Shown here piece after piece: positions 1 through 5,796 of a DNA stretch of 18,758 nucleotides (position 1 is its first letter; every line of letters starts with the position of its first letter). Below the pieces are notes generated by a model. That model saw nothing but the letters and a program-made list of their open reading frames with translations. It did not search any database and had not been told where the DNA came from. This stretch comes from JAVBLF01 sp031553675 (GTDB taxonomy: Bacteria; Bacillota; Clostridia; Christensenellales; CALWSW01). Made by a program: the position numbers and the translations under genes. The stretch lies in the NCBI GenBank assembly GCA_031553675.1, contig JAVBLF010000095.1:1-18758 (forward strand), read 5' to 3'.

Positions 1-663
1 CACGGCCTCGCATAGGCGGTCACTCAGGCTGACCCCCTCGGTCGGCGTGCAGTAGCGTTCCAAGACGTGCGCCATGATGTCCGCCGCGCCGCAAGCCGTT
101 TGGTAGGGCGGCAGGGTGTAGGTCAAAACGGGGTTGCAAAAGGCCAGTTTCGGGCGGATCCGATCGCTGTTGCAGGCGCGCTTGTACGAGCCCTCTTCCT
201 TCGTGATCACCGATCCCGGCGAGCCTTCGCTGCCTGCCGCCGGTATGGTCAGCACGACCCCGACGGGAAGCGCCGTTTCGGGCTCGGCCTTGCCGGTGTA
301 AAAATCCCAAAAATCGCCCTTGTATACCGTGCCCATCGCGATCGCTTTCGCCGAGTCGATCGCGCTGCCACCGCCGACCGCCAGAACAAAATCGACGTCG
401 TGGTAGCGGCAGAGCGAGATCCCCTCGTTGACGAGCGTGTCGCGCGGGTTGGGCTGGACACCGCCCAGCTCGAGGACCTTCAGCCCCGCCGCCTTGAGCG
501 CGCCTGTCACCTGGGCGATCAGGCCGCTTGCGGTGGCGCTCCGGCCGCCGTAGTGGACGAGCACGTTCTTCGCGCCGTAGGCCGCGACCTTTTCTCCCAC
601 CTGCAGATGCGCATCGATGCCGAAGGTGAAGTCGGTCGGCGAGCAGAACGTAAAATTGCGCAT
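1..663 (-). CDS. Iron-containing alcohol dehydrogenase, C-terminus cut by window edge
   Basis: This is a group III iron-dependent alcohol dehydrogenase of the YqhD/butanol dehydrogenase type, expected to reduce aldehydes with NAD(P)H in the cytoplasm. The reading frame is open from an ATG at 663 to base 1 (221 codons seen, of about 390-400 expected). Visible marks are the N-terminal motif NFTFCSPTDFTFG, the cofactor loop GGGSAIDSAKA, the PAAGSEGS segment, and the start of the metal site in GAADIMAHVLERY, where the Asp and His four residues apart are iron ligands. The remaining two His ligands lie outside the window. The start was chosen by alignment with the neighbouring paralogue; a modest AGGGA lies about 12 bases upstream. 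It follows the paralogue at 717-1916 by 53 bases, so the two are probably cotranscribed. By eye the two proteins are about two-thirds identical. Physiological substrate unknown. Confidence 0.9.
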   Translation of the reverse strand, partial: MRNFTFCSPTDFTFGIDAHLQVGEKVAAYGAKNVLVHYGGRSATASGLIAQVTGALKAAGLKVLELGGVQPNPRDTLVNEGISLCRYHDVDFVLAVGGGSAIDSAKAIAMGTVYKGDFWDFYTGKAEPETALPVGVVLTIPAAGSEGSPGSVITKEEGSYKRACNSDRIRPKLAFCNPVLTYTLPPYQTACGAADIMAHVLERYCTPTEGVSLSDRLCEAV

Positions 664-716
664 GGACAACTGTTTTCCCTGCCTTTCTTGGGGCGTCGAT
701 CCAAACGGAACCGAAG

Positions 717-1916
717 TTAGCAAACGTCGCGATCGCGGTTGCAAGCCAGCCGGTAGACCGCTTCGATGTCCTTCCGGCTGAGCGGGCGAAAGAAGCCGAG
801 GCCCTTGGCGTCGTCCATGTCGACCTTGGAAGCGAGCAAGGGGATGTCCTCTTCCTTGGCGCCGATCTCGGCAAAGGTCGTCGGCATGCCGATCGAGCGG
901 AACCAGGCTTCCATACGGTCGATGCCTTCGATGGCGGTGCGCTTCGGGTTGCGGAAGTCCATCTCGCAGCCCCACACCCGCACGGCGAATTGCGCGAAAC
1001 GCATGACGTCGCAGTCGAGCTGGTAGCGCATCCAGGCCGGGAGGATGACGGCCAGCCCTGCGCCGTGGGCGACGTCGTAGAGCGCAGACAGCTCGTGTTC
1101 GATGCTGTGGCTGCCCCAGTCGCCCATGCGTCCCAGGCCGACGACGTCGTTGTGCGCCAAGGTGCCCGCCCACATGAGGTTGGCCCGCGCGTCGTAATCC
1201 GTCGGCTGGGCGAGGGCGATCGGCGCGTTTTGGATGACGTCGAGCATGACAGCTTCGCAGAGCCTGTCGGTCAAACTGACGCCTTCGGTCGGCGTGAAGT
1301 AACGCTCGATGACGTGCGAAAGGATGTCGGTCGCCCCGCAAGCCGTCTGGTAGGGCGGCAGCGTATATGTCAAGGTCGGGTTGAGCCAGGCGATCGCCGG
1401 TCGGATGAGGTCGCTGGCGCAGCGGCGTTTCAGCAGGCCCTCTTCCTTCGTGACGACCGATCGGCTCGATCCTTCGCTGCCCGTCGCCGGAAGTGTCAGC
1501 ACGACGCCGACCGGAAGCGCGGCGCTCGGCGCGGCTTGGCCGGTGTAGAAGTCCCAGAAATCACCCTCGTAGGGCACACCGATCGCGATCGCTTTGGCCG
1601 AGTCGATCACGCTCCCGCCGCCGACGGCCAGAATGAAATCGACGTCCCGTTCCCGGCAGATCGCAATGCCCTCGTCGATCAGGGTGTCGCGCGGGTTGGG
1701 TTGAACGCCGCCCAGTTCGACGACGTCGAGTCCGGCTTCCTTCAGCTTGCCCGTCACTTCGCCGAGCAAGCCGCTTTTCTGGGCGCTCTGCCCGCCATAG
1801 TGCAACAATACCCTGCGCTTCCCCAGCGAGGCGATCGCCTCGCCCACGCCCAGTTGGGCGTCCACACCAAAGATATAGCGCGTCGGCGCACAAAAGCGAA
1901 AGTTGATCATCGACAT
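717..1916 (-). CDS. Iron-containing alcohol dehydrogenase (butanol dehydrogenase type)
   Basis: A complete 399-residue group III alcohol dehydrogenase, the usual length for the YqhD/BdhA branch. The cofactor-binding loop GGGSVIDSAKA sits at residues 99-109. The metal ligands can be placed by spacing: D197 and H201 in ATDILSHVIERY, H270 in GDWGSHSIEHE and H284 in YDVAHGAGLA. These match the D-H-H-H set of the family, so the enzyme looks intact. Known members reduce short- and medium-chain aldehydes, often with NADPH; the substrate here is not evident. The start at 1916 has AGGAGG seven bases upstream; an ATG two codons later is less well placed. It is the promoter-proximal gene of a tandem pair. 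Upstream on this strand lies a cluster of palindromic repeats (1943-2229), and I could not pick out a clear promoter within it. Confidence 0.93.
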   Translation of the reverse strand: MSMINFRFCAPTRYIFGVDAQLGVGEAIASLGKRRVLLHYGGQSAQKSGLLGEVTGKLKEAGLDVVELGGVQPNPRDTLIDEGIAICRERDVDFILAVGGGSVIDSAKAIAIGVPYEGDFWDFYTGQAAPSAALPVGVVLTLPATGSEGSSRSVVTKEEGLLKRRCASDLIRPAIAWLNPTLTYTLPPYQTACGATDILSHVIERYFTPTEGVSLTDRLCEAVMLDVIQNAPIALAQPTDYDARANLMWAGTLAHNDVVGLGRMGDWGSHSIEHELSALYDVAHGAGLAVILPAWMRYQLDCDVMRFAQFAVRVWGCEMDFRNPKRTAIEGIDRMEAWFRSIGMPTTFAEIGAKEEDIPLLASKVDMDDAKGLGFFRPLSRKDIEAVYRLACNRDRDVC

Positions 1917-1942
1917 GCTTGTCCCTCCTTTTTCCCTTTCCT

Positions 1943-2098
1943 AATGCGAATCAAGTTTCGAACCACAACGTGTCGGCCGTTTTGCTGCAACGGGTGATTG
2001 ATAACGCCAATCAAGGGTTGAACTATGATACGCGAGCGATTGATATTGCCAATCAATGGTTGAACTTTTCTCAGGCAAAAATGGGATGTTCCTTATGG
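1943..2098. repeat. Degenerate partial copies of the palindromic repeat family
   Basis: Three decayed pieces lie in a row next to full copy A. Piece one (1943-2008) starts AATGCGAATCAAG and continues through GTTTTGCTGCAACGGG to GATTGATAACGCC; it matches the left part of copy B at 18628-18758 except for a different, slightly shorter middle. Piece two (2009-2050) runs from AATCAAGGGTTGAAC to GCGAGCGATTGATATTGCC. Piece three (from 2051) starts AATCAATGGTTGAAC and leads through unrelated sequence into full copy A. Each piece ends in a variant of GGCGATTGATAAT. The pattern suggests repeated insertion or duplication followed by decay. No gene is supported in this stretch. Confidence 0.75.
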
Positions 2099-2229
2099 TA
2101 CGCGGGCGATTGATAATCGCCCCTACATCCCGATAGCCTTGTTCGTGCGCCTGTAGGGGCGATTATCAATCGCCCGTTGCGGCCAAACGGCATCGCGATA
2201 CGTTCAGTTGGTAACCCTTGATTCGCATT
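2099..2229 (-). repeat. Palindromic dispersed repeat, copy A
   Basis: A 131-base element whose reverse complement matches 18628-18758 at 123 of 131 positions with no gaps (counted by eye). Its core is a perfect 25-bp inverted repeat: arms 2103-2127 and 2152-2176 around a 24-base spacer. Each arm contains a smaller palindrome, GGGCGATT-GAT-AATCGCCC, followed by CCTACA. The outer flank carries AATGCGAATCAAGGG. The element ends one base past the aroQ stop codon (2231-2233). It has no coding capacity, so it behaves like a miniature or REP-type element that would need an enzyme supplied elsewhere. Transcribed from aroQ it would fold strongly and could act as a 3' hairpin. Confidence 0.88.
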
Positions 2230-2230
2230 C

Positions 2231-2668
2231 CTACTCGTCAAGTCGCCGTGCCAACGCTTCGAGCGCCAGCTCGTAGCCGACCGCTCCCAGGCCGCAGATC
2301 GTTCCCCAGCATACCTCCGCCGTCAGCGACCGCCTGCGAAAATCCTCGCGCGCCGCGATGTTTGAAAGGTGTACCTCGATCGTCGGCAGGCCGACAGCCG
2401 CGATCGCGTCGCGCAGGACCACGCTGGTGTGCGTGTAGCCGCCCAGGTTGACGATCAACCCGTCGGCAATGTCGCCGGCGCCGTGGATGAAGTCGATCAG
2501 CGCATTTTCCGCATTGGATTGCATAAAATACAATTCAATTTGCAATCTTTCGGCGCGTTTTTGCAACATCTTATGGATTTCTTCGAGCGTTGTGCTGCCG
2601 TAGATCGACGGTTCCCGCCGCCCCAGCAGGTTGAGGTTCGGGCCATTGATCACCGCGATCGTCCGCAT
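2231..2668 (-). CDS. aroQ: 3-dehydroquinate dehydratase, type II
   Basis: Converts 3-dehydroquinate to 3-dehydroshikimate, step three of the shikimate pathway, in the cytoplasm. The 145-residue length is normal for this dodecameric family. Motifs in order: NGPNLNLLGRREPSIYG at 8-24, with the catalytic loop Arg and Tyr (R17/R18, Y23); QSNAE near 50; IVNLGGYTHTS at 72-82; EVHLSN at 98-103, where H100 is the catalytic histidine; and R107/R111, which correspond to the substrate-contacting arginines. The start at 2668 is set by AGGAGG six bases upstream; longer in-frame extensions show no homology. It is divergent from aroE. The stop codon lies one base from palindromic repeat copy A. Confidence 0.96.
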   Translation of the reverse strand: MRTIAVINGPNLNLLGRREPSIYGSTTLEEIHKMLQKRAERLQIELYFMQSNAENALIDFIHGAGDIADGLIVNLGGYTHTSVVLRDAIAAVGLPTIEVHLSNIAAREDFRRRSLTAEVCWGTICGLGAVGYELALEALARRLDE

Positions 2669-2693
2669 GTGCGCCCTCCTTATTTTCCACTGC

Positions 2694-2722
2694 TTTCCAA
2701 TTTTAATTCCGTTTGCTATAAT
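2694..2722 (+). promoter_or_regulatory. Promoter for aroE
   Basis: A consensus TATAAT at 2717-2722 is preceded by TGC (extended -10, TGCTATAAT). TTTCCA at 2694-2699 matches four of six -35 bases, with a 17-base spacer. Transcription would start near 2730, about 57 bases before the aroE ATG. It is the clearest sigma-70-type promoter in the window. Confidence 0.7.
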
Positions 2723-2727
2723 GCGAG

Positions 2728-2746
2728 GAGACGCCTTACGCGTCTC
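2728..2746. promoter_or_regulatory. Inverted repeat at the aroE transcription start
   Basis: GAGACGC and GCGTCTC form a perfect 7-bp inverted repeat around CTTAC, directly downstream of the aroE -10 box, where the first transcribed bases would be. The placement is typical of a repressor operator, or it could be a 5'-end RNA hairpin. It lies in the space between the divergent aroQ and aroE genes. No specific regulator can be named. Confidence 0.4.
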
Positions 2747-2786
2747 ATTCATCATACTGTTCACAAGCGGGGAATACAAGAGGGAT

Positions 2787-3665
2787 ATGCAAGCCACCAA
2801 CGCTCAAACGCCCCACAGGGGCGCGACGCACCTGATCTGCGGCGACCCGATTTCGCATTCTCTGTCGCCCGCGATCTACAACGCGTTGTATGAACACCAC
2901 GGCATGGATTGCCGCTGCGCGACGATCCGGGTCAACGCGGGTGAATTGCGCGCCTTTCTCCGGAACTGTACCCACACACAGATCAGCCGCCTGAACTTGA
3001 CGCATCCGCTCAAACGCGCCGCCATCCCCCTGCTCGACGCGCTCAGCGAAACGGCGCGCAAGGCCGAATCGGTCAACACGGTCGCCCTGCGCGGCGGCAA
3101 GTGGATCGGCACGAGCACGGACGGCGCAGGTTTCGCGCGTTCCCTGGCCGAAGCGGGCTTGACGCTGGCCGGTCAGCATGCGCTGATCCTCGGCGCGGGC
3201 GGCGCGGCGGAAGCCTTGGCCTTTCAGTCGAAAGCCGACGGCGCGGCTTCGATCGCGATCGCGGCACGACGGCCAGATCGGGCGGCAAAGCTGGCGGCGA
3301 AGGTCGGCGGCGTGGCGACCGCGTGGGGCGATCTGTCGCAGATCGCGAAAAACTCCACGCTTCTGATCCAAGCGACGCCGCTCGGCATGCGGGGCAACGG
3401 GCGGGATTTTGACGACCTGTCCTTCGTCGAAGCGCTGCCGGACCACGCCGCTGTCTGCGACATCGTCTATGCCCCGCGCGAGACGAATTTGCTCCGCGCC
3501 GCGCGCGATCGCGGGCTGTGCACGGTCGGCGGGCTCGGCATGCTCGTCGGACAAGCCTTAGAAGCCTTCACCTTTTTCACCGGCGTCGAAACAGGGGCGG
3601 GCGAACGCGCCCTCGTCGAAGCGCGGCTTTCGGACAACGACACGCAGAAATTGCGAGAGGTGTAG
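2787..3665 (+). CDS. aroE: Shikimate dehydrogenase
   Basis: Reduces 3-dehydroshikimate to shikimate with NADPH, step four of the pathway. It is 292 residues with a short N-terminal extension (about 13 residues) before the family start. Substrate residues are in place: SxS at S25/S27 in GDPISHSLSP, catalytic K76 in NLTHPLK, N97 in SVNT and D112 in TSTDGAGF. The nucleotide fold is LGAGGAAEAL, followed by AARRP, whose arginines suit NADP(H). ATPLGM and the C-terminal GGLGMLVGQALEAF are also present. The NLTHPLK and TSTDG versions are slightly off the usual NVT-P-K and NTDG. The ATG at 2787 has AGAGGG very close (two bases), so initiation may be modest. It is first in a two-gene unit with the DUF3786 gene. 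Confidence 0.94.
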   Translation: MQATNAQTPHRGATHLICGDPISHSLSPAIYNALYEHHGMDCRCATIRVNAGELRAFLRNCTHTQISRLNLTHPLKRAAIPLLDALSETARKAESVNTVALRGGKWIGTSTDGAGFARSLAEAGLTLAGQHALILGAGGAAEALAFQSKADGAASIAIAARRPDRAAKLAAKVGGVATAWGDLSQIAKNSTLLIQATPLGMRGNGRDFDDLSFVEALPDHAAVCDIVYAPRETNLLRAARDRGLCTVGGLGMLVGQALEAFTFFTGVETGAGERALVEARLSDNDTQKLREV

Positions 3666-3666
3666 C

Positions 3667-4281
3667 ATGCGAGAGATCAACTACGACTGCGACAGCGCCG
3701 CCCTTCGCATGGCGAGCCGCGCGATCGGACAATGCGATCCCGACGCGGTCGCCGAGCGCTCGGGCGCCTACTACATGCGCGAGGCGCAGGAATGGACGCT
3801 CCCCTACCTGGGTCGGCGCGTTTACGTGGCCCGCGACGGCGGGACGATTCGGTCCGAACGCCCCGTCACCAAGACGGAACGCCTCCTCATCCTGCATTAC
3901 CTCATGAAGGCGGGCGGCATGCCGATCAAAAACCAATTCCTCGCCTTTCGCGACATCCCGATGGGCGGCAGTCTCTACGCGCCGACCTTCGAATCACGCG
4001 CCGTCGAGGAGCTTCGCGCGGCCTTTGGCGCTGTGCCGGAACGCATCTTCGATCACATGGAAGCCCTCGGCGGACACAAAAACACGATCGGCGACGTATC
4101 GGTCACGCTCCCCGTCCTGCCCCGCCTTCCGATTCATTTCGTCATTTGGGCGGGCGACGAGGAATTCCCCCCTTCGGCCAGCATCCTCTTTGACGCCAGC
4201 ATCAGCGATTACCTCGTCGTCGAGGACGTCGTCATGCTCGGCAGCATCGCCGCCTATGCGCTGATCGACGGCGTGACATAG
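3667..4281 (+). CDS. DUF3786 family protein
   Basis: A 204-residue cytoplasmic protein with no signal peptide or membrane segment. I recognise the DUF3786 family from the C-terminal stretch LPVLPRLPIHFVIWAGDEEFPP followed by LFDASISDYLVVEDV. The family occurs in clostridia and other anaerobes and has no established function. The start codon is one base past the aroE stop, and its ribosome binding site (GAGAGG) lies in the last codons of aroE, so the two are almost certainly translationally coupled. That coupling is the only contextual hint of a link to the shikimate pathway and may be no more than convenient placement. A short GC-rich inverted repeat (4281-4300, GCGCGAT/ATCGCGC) follows the stop, but without a U-tract. 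Confidence 0.85.
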   Translation: MREINYDCDSAALRMASRAIGQCDPDAVAERSGAYYMREAQEWTLPYLGRRVYVARDGGTIRSERPVTKTERLLILHYLMKAGGMPIKNQFLAFRDIPMGGSLYAPTFESRAVEELRAAFGAVPERIFDHMEALGGHKNTIGDVSVTLPVLPRLPIHFVIWAGDEEFPPSASILFDASISDYLVVEDVVMLGSIAAYALIDGVT

Positions 4282-4322
4282 CGCGATTTCTAGATCGCGC
4301 GCACCCGTGACGCATGAATGCG

Positions 4323-4376
4323 AAACGCCACCCATATGCATGTAAAGATGATTACACGCGAAAGAGGGTGGCGTTT
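4323..4376 (+). promoter_or_regulatory. Stem that sequesters the tspO ribosome binding site
   Basis: AAACGCCACCC at 4323-4333 and GGGTGGCGTTT at 4366-4376 form a perfect 11-bp stem with a 32-base loop. The loop itself contains a small inverted repeat, TGTAA and TTACA around AGATGA. The right arm contains the GAGGGTGG ribosome binding site and reaches the TTG start codon of the next gene (4376). Folded, the stem would hide the ribosome binding site. It could alternatively be a terminator for aroE-DUF3786, because TTTT ends the right arm, but the U-tract is short. It resembles no riboswitch class that I can name. Confidence 0.5.
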
Positions 4377-5029
4377 TGGCGTTGCGCAGAAAAAAAACGC
4401 AGGACAAACGAAACAAGACGCGCGGTGACACGCGGGACGAAAAGGCGATCGAAACCCCAGTGCGGGAGATCCGCGGCATTCCGCGCACCTACGACTTTCC
4501 CCTCCAGCGGGCAGACGATCGCGCGTGGCAGGATGAAAAAACGGAAGAGGTCGAAACCCTCCCGCCGCCGCCCTGGTTGAGCTGGGCGATCTGCGTCGCG
4601 ATCCCGGTCTTGGCCGGCGCGTTCGCGATCGCGCTGACCTTTCCCTTCGTCGCAGCCTATGCCCGCTTCGTCAAGCCGCCCTTTGCGGCGTCCCCCCAAA
4701 CGCTCGCTTGGACGGCGATCGCGGTCGAGGCAGCCATGGGCTTGGCCTGCCATTTCATCTGGAAAGCTCCCGCAAGCCGATTGCGCACATCGGCCTTCAC
4801 CTCCTGCGTCATCCTGGGCGCGCTACATTTCGCCTGGCCGCTTCTGCTCTTTCATTTCGGCTTGCTGCTCGCCGCCGCGCTCGGCGCGATTTTGCTCGCC
4901 ATCGCCGCCTACCTCGCGATTGACAATCTGGAACGCCTGCACTCGTCGGCGGCCTGGCTGCTCTTGCCGCACTTCTTCTTCGCCGCCTACCTCGCCTACC
5001 TGAGCACGGGGATCGCGCTCTTGAATTGA
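4376..5029 (+). CDS. TspO/MBR family membrane protein with N-terminal extension
   Basis: A 217-residue protein whose residues 67-217 match the TspO/translocator-protein family: five hydrophobic segments (about 68-95, 107-129, 140-158, 160-182, 192-214), the KPPF motif at 100-103, HFAWPLLLFHFG aligned with the family NFLWSPLFF region, and the end pattern AAWLLLPHFFFAAYLAYLSTGIALLN. TspO proteins bind porphyrins and other hydrophobic ligands in the membrane; their exact role in bacteria is debated. Unusually, residues 1-66 are a hydrophilic tail, strongly basic up to about residue 20 and then acidic with a proline run (PPPP). The TTG start is set by the GAGGGTGG site, which lies inside a stable stem. 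The 3' end overlaps the end of the opposite-strand chorismate mutase-shikimate kinase gene by 34 bases. Confidence 0.8.
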   Translation: MALRRKKTQDKRNKTRGDTRDEKAIETPVREIRGIPRTYDFPLQRADDRAWQDEKTEEVETLPPPPWLSWAICVAIPVLAGAFAIALTFPFVAAYARFVKPPFAASPQTLAWTAIAVEAAMGLACHFIWKAPASRLRTSAFTSCVILGALHFAWPLLLFHFGLLLAAALGAILLAIAAYLAIDNLERLHSSAAWLLLPHFFFAAYLAYLSTGIALLN

Positions 5030-5796
5030 CGCGTCAACACGTCACAGAGTGCCTCCGCAGCCTCTTCGGCGCACCCATAACCGTTCGAAAACACGAGATC
5101 GCTACGTTCGCGGTAGACGCCCTCCCGCGCCGCAAAGAGCCCAAACAGCTTTTCGGGATCGCCCGCCAAGAGTGGGCGATTTCGCGCGTCCAGATCGCGC
5201 AGGATGGCTTCGACCGGCCTGTCGAGCGCGACGACGAGGCCGCTTTCGCGCATGCGCGCGGCGCTCACGCGGTTCAGGATCGCGCCGCCGCCCGTCGCGA
5301 CGACGCAGGCCGTCATGTCGAGCATCGCGATCGCGTGCAGCATGTCGGCCTCGATCGCGCGGAAAGCAGCCTCGCCCTCTTCTTGGAAGATCGCGGCGAT
5401 CGGTTTGCCGACATGCGCTTCGATCGCTTCGTCCGTATCGACAAAGCCCCAGCCCAAAAGCGCGGCGAGCTGCCGTCCCACGCTCGTCTTGCCACTGCCC
5501 ATCAGCCCCGTCAGGTAGACCCGCGCCGCGAGATGGCGCTTTTGTTCTTCCTTTGAGAGCGCGATCAGCGTCTGCATGAGCGTCTCGACGGCGCCTCTGA
5601 GCGATGGGTCGGACAAGCCCTCGACCCGCGCCCTGACGATCGCGTCCTCGCGCTTCGGGTCGGCGGCTGCCTGTCCGTCGATCTGTTTGCGGCAGGCGGC
5701 TTCCCGCGCGAGCTGCATGCGCGTCTCAAAGAGCGCGATCAGTTCCGCATCGACGCGGTCGATGTCCGCGCGGATGGCGTCAAGTGGGCGCGTCAT
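4996..5796 (-). CDS. aroK: Chorismate mutase-shikimate kinase fusion
   Basis: A 266-residue bifunctional protein. Residues 1-88 form an AroQ-class chorismate mutase; R9, R26, K37, D46, R49 and E50 align at a constant offset with active-site residues of the E. coli P-protein mutase domain (R11, R28, K39, D48, R51, E52). Residues 92-266 form shikimate kinase: P-loop GLMGSGKT at 97-104, D120/D122 in DTDE, R146 in FRAIE, GGG at 169-171, the lid motif RNRPLL at 205-210, and YR near 228. It would phosphorylate shikimate (step five) and convert chorismate to prephenate. The start is the ATG at 5796 that overlaps the aroC stop as ATGA; a start 18 bases upstream is possible but less likely. It is the last gene of the aro operon. 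Confidence 0.93.
   Translation of the reverse strand: MTRPLDAIRADIDRVDAELIALFETRMQLAREAACRKQIDGQAAADPKREDAIVRARVEGLSDPSLRGAVETLMQTLIALSKEEQKRHLAARVYLTGLMGSGKTSVGRQLAALLGWGFVDTDEAIEAHVGKPIAAIFQEEGEAAFRAIEADMLHAIAMLDMTACVVATGGGAILNRVSAARMRESGLVVALDRPVEAILRDLDARNRPLLAGDPEKLFGLFAAREGVYRERSDLVFSNGYGCAEEAAEALCDVLTRQFKSAIPVLR

Noticed and set aside
1..663. Possible pseudogene (first alcohol dehydrogenase)
   Set aside because: Translating the minus strand from 663 gives an uninterrupted, well-conserved frame to base 1; it is only cut by the window edge.
1919..2113. Small plus-strand frame of 64 codons upstream of the alcohol dehydrogenases
   Set aside because: It translates the decayed palindromic repeats (repeated ANQ-LN words) and ends in the palindrome; no ribosome binding site.
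2745..3554. Minus-strand open frame opposite aroE
   Set aside because: Arg- and Ala-rich mirror frame of a well-supported gene, with no motif.
4281..4300. Terminator directly after the DUF3786 gene
   Set aside because: A 7-bp inverted repeat is present but has no following T-run; too weak to call.
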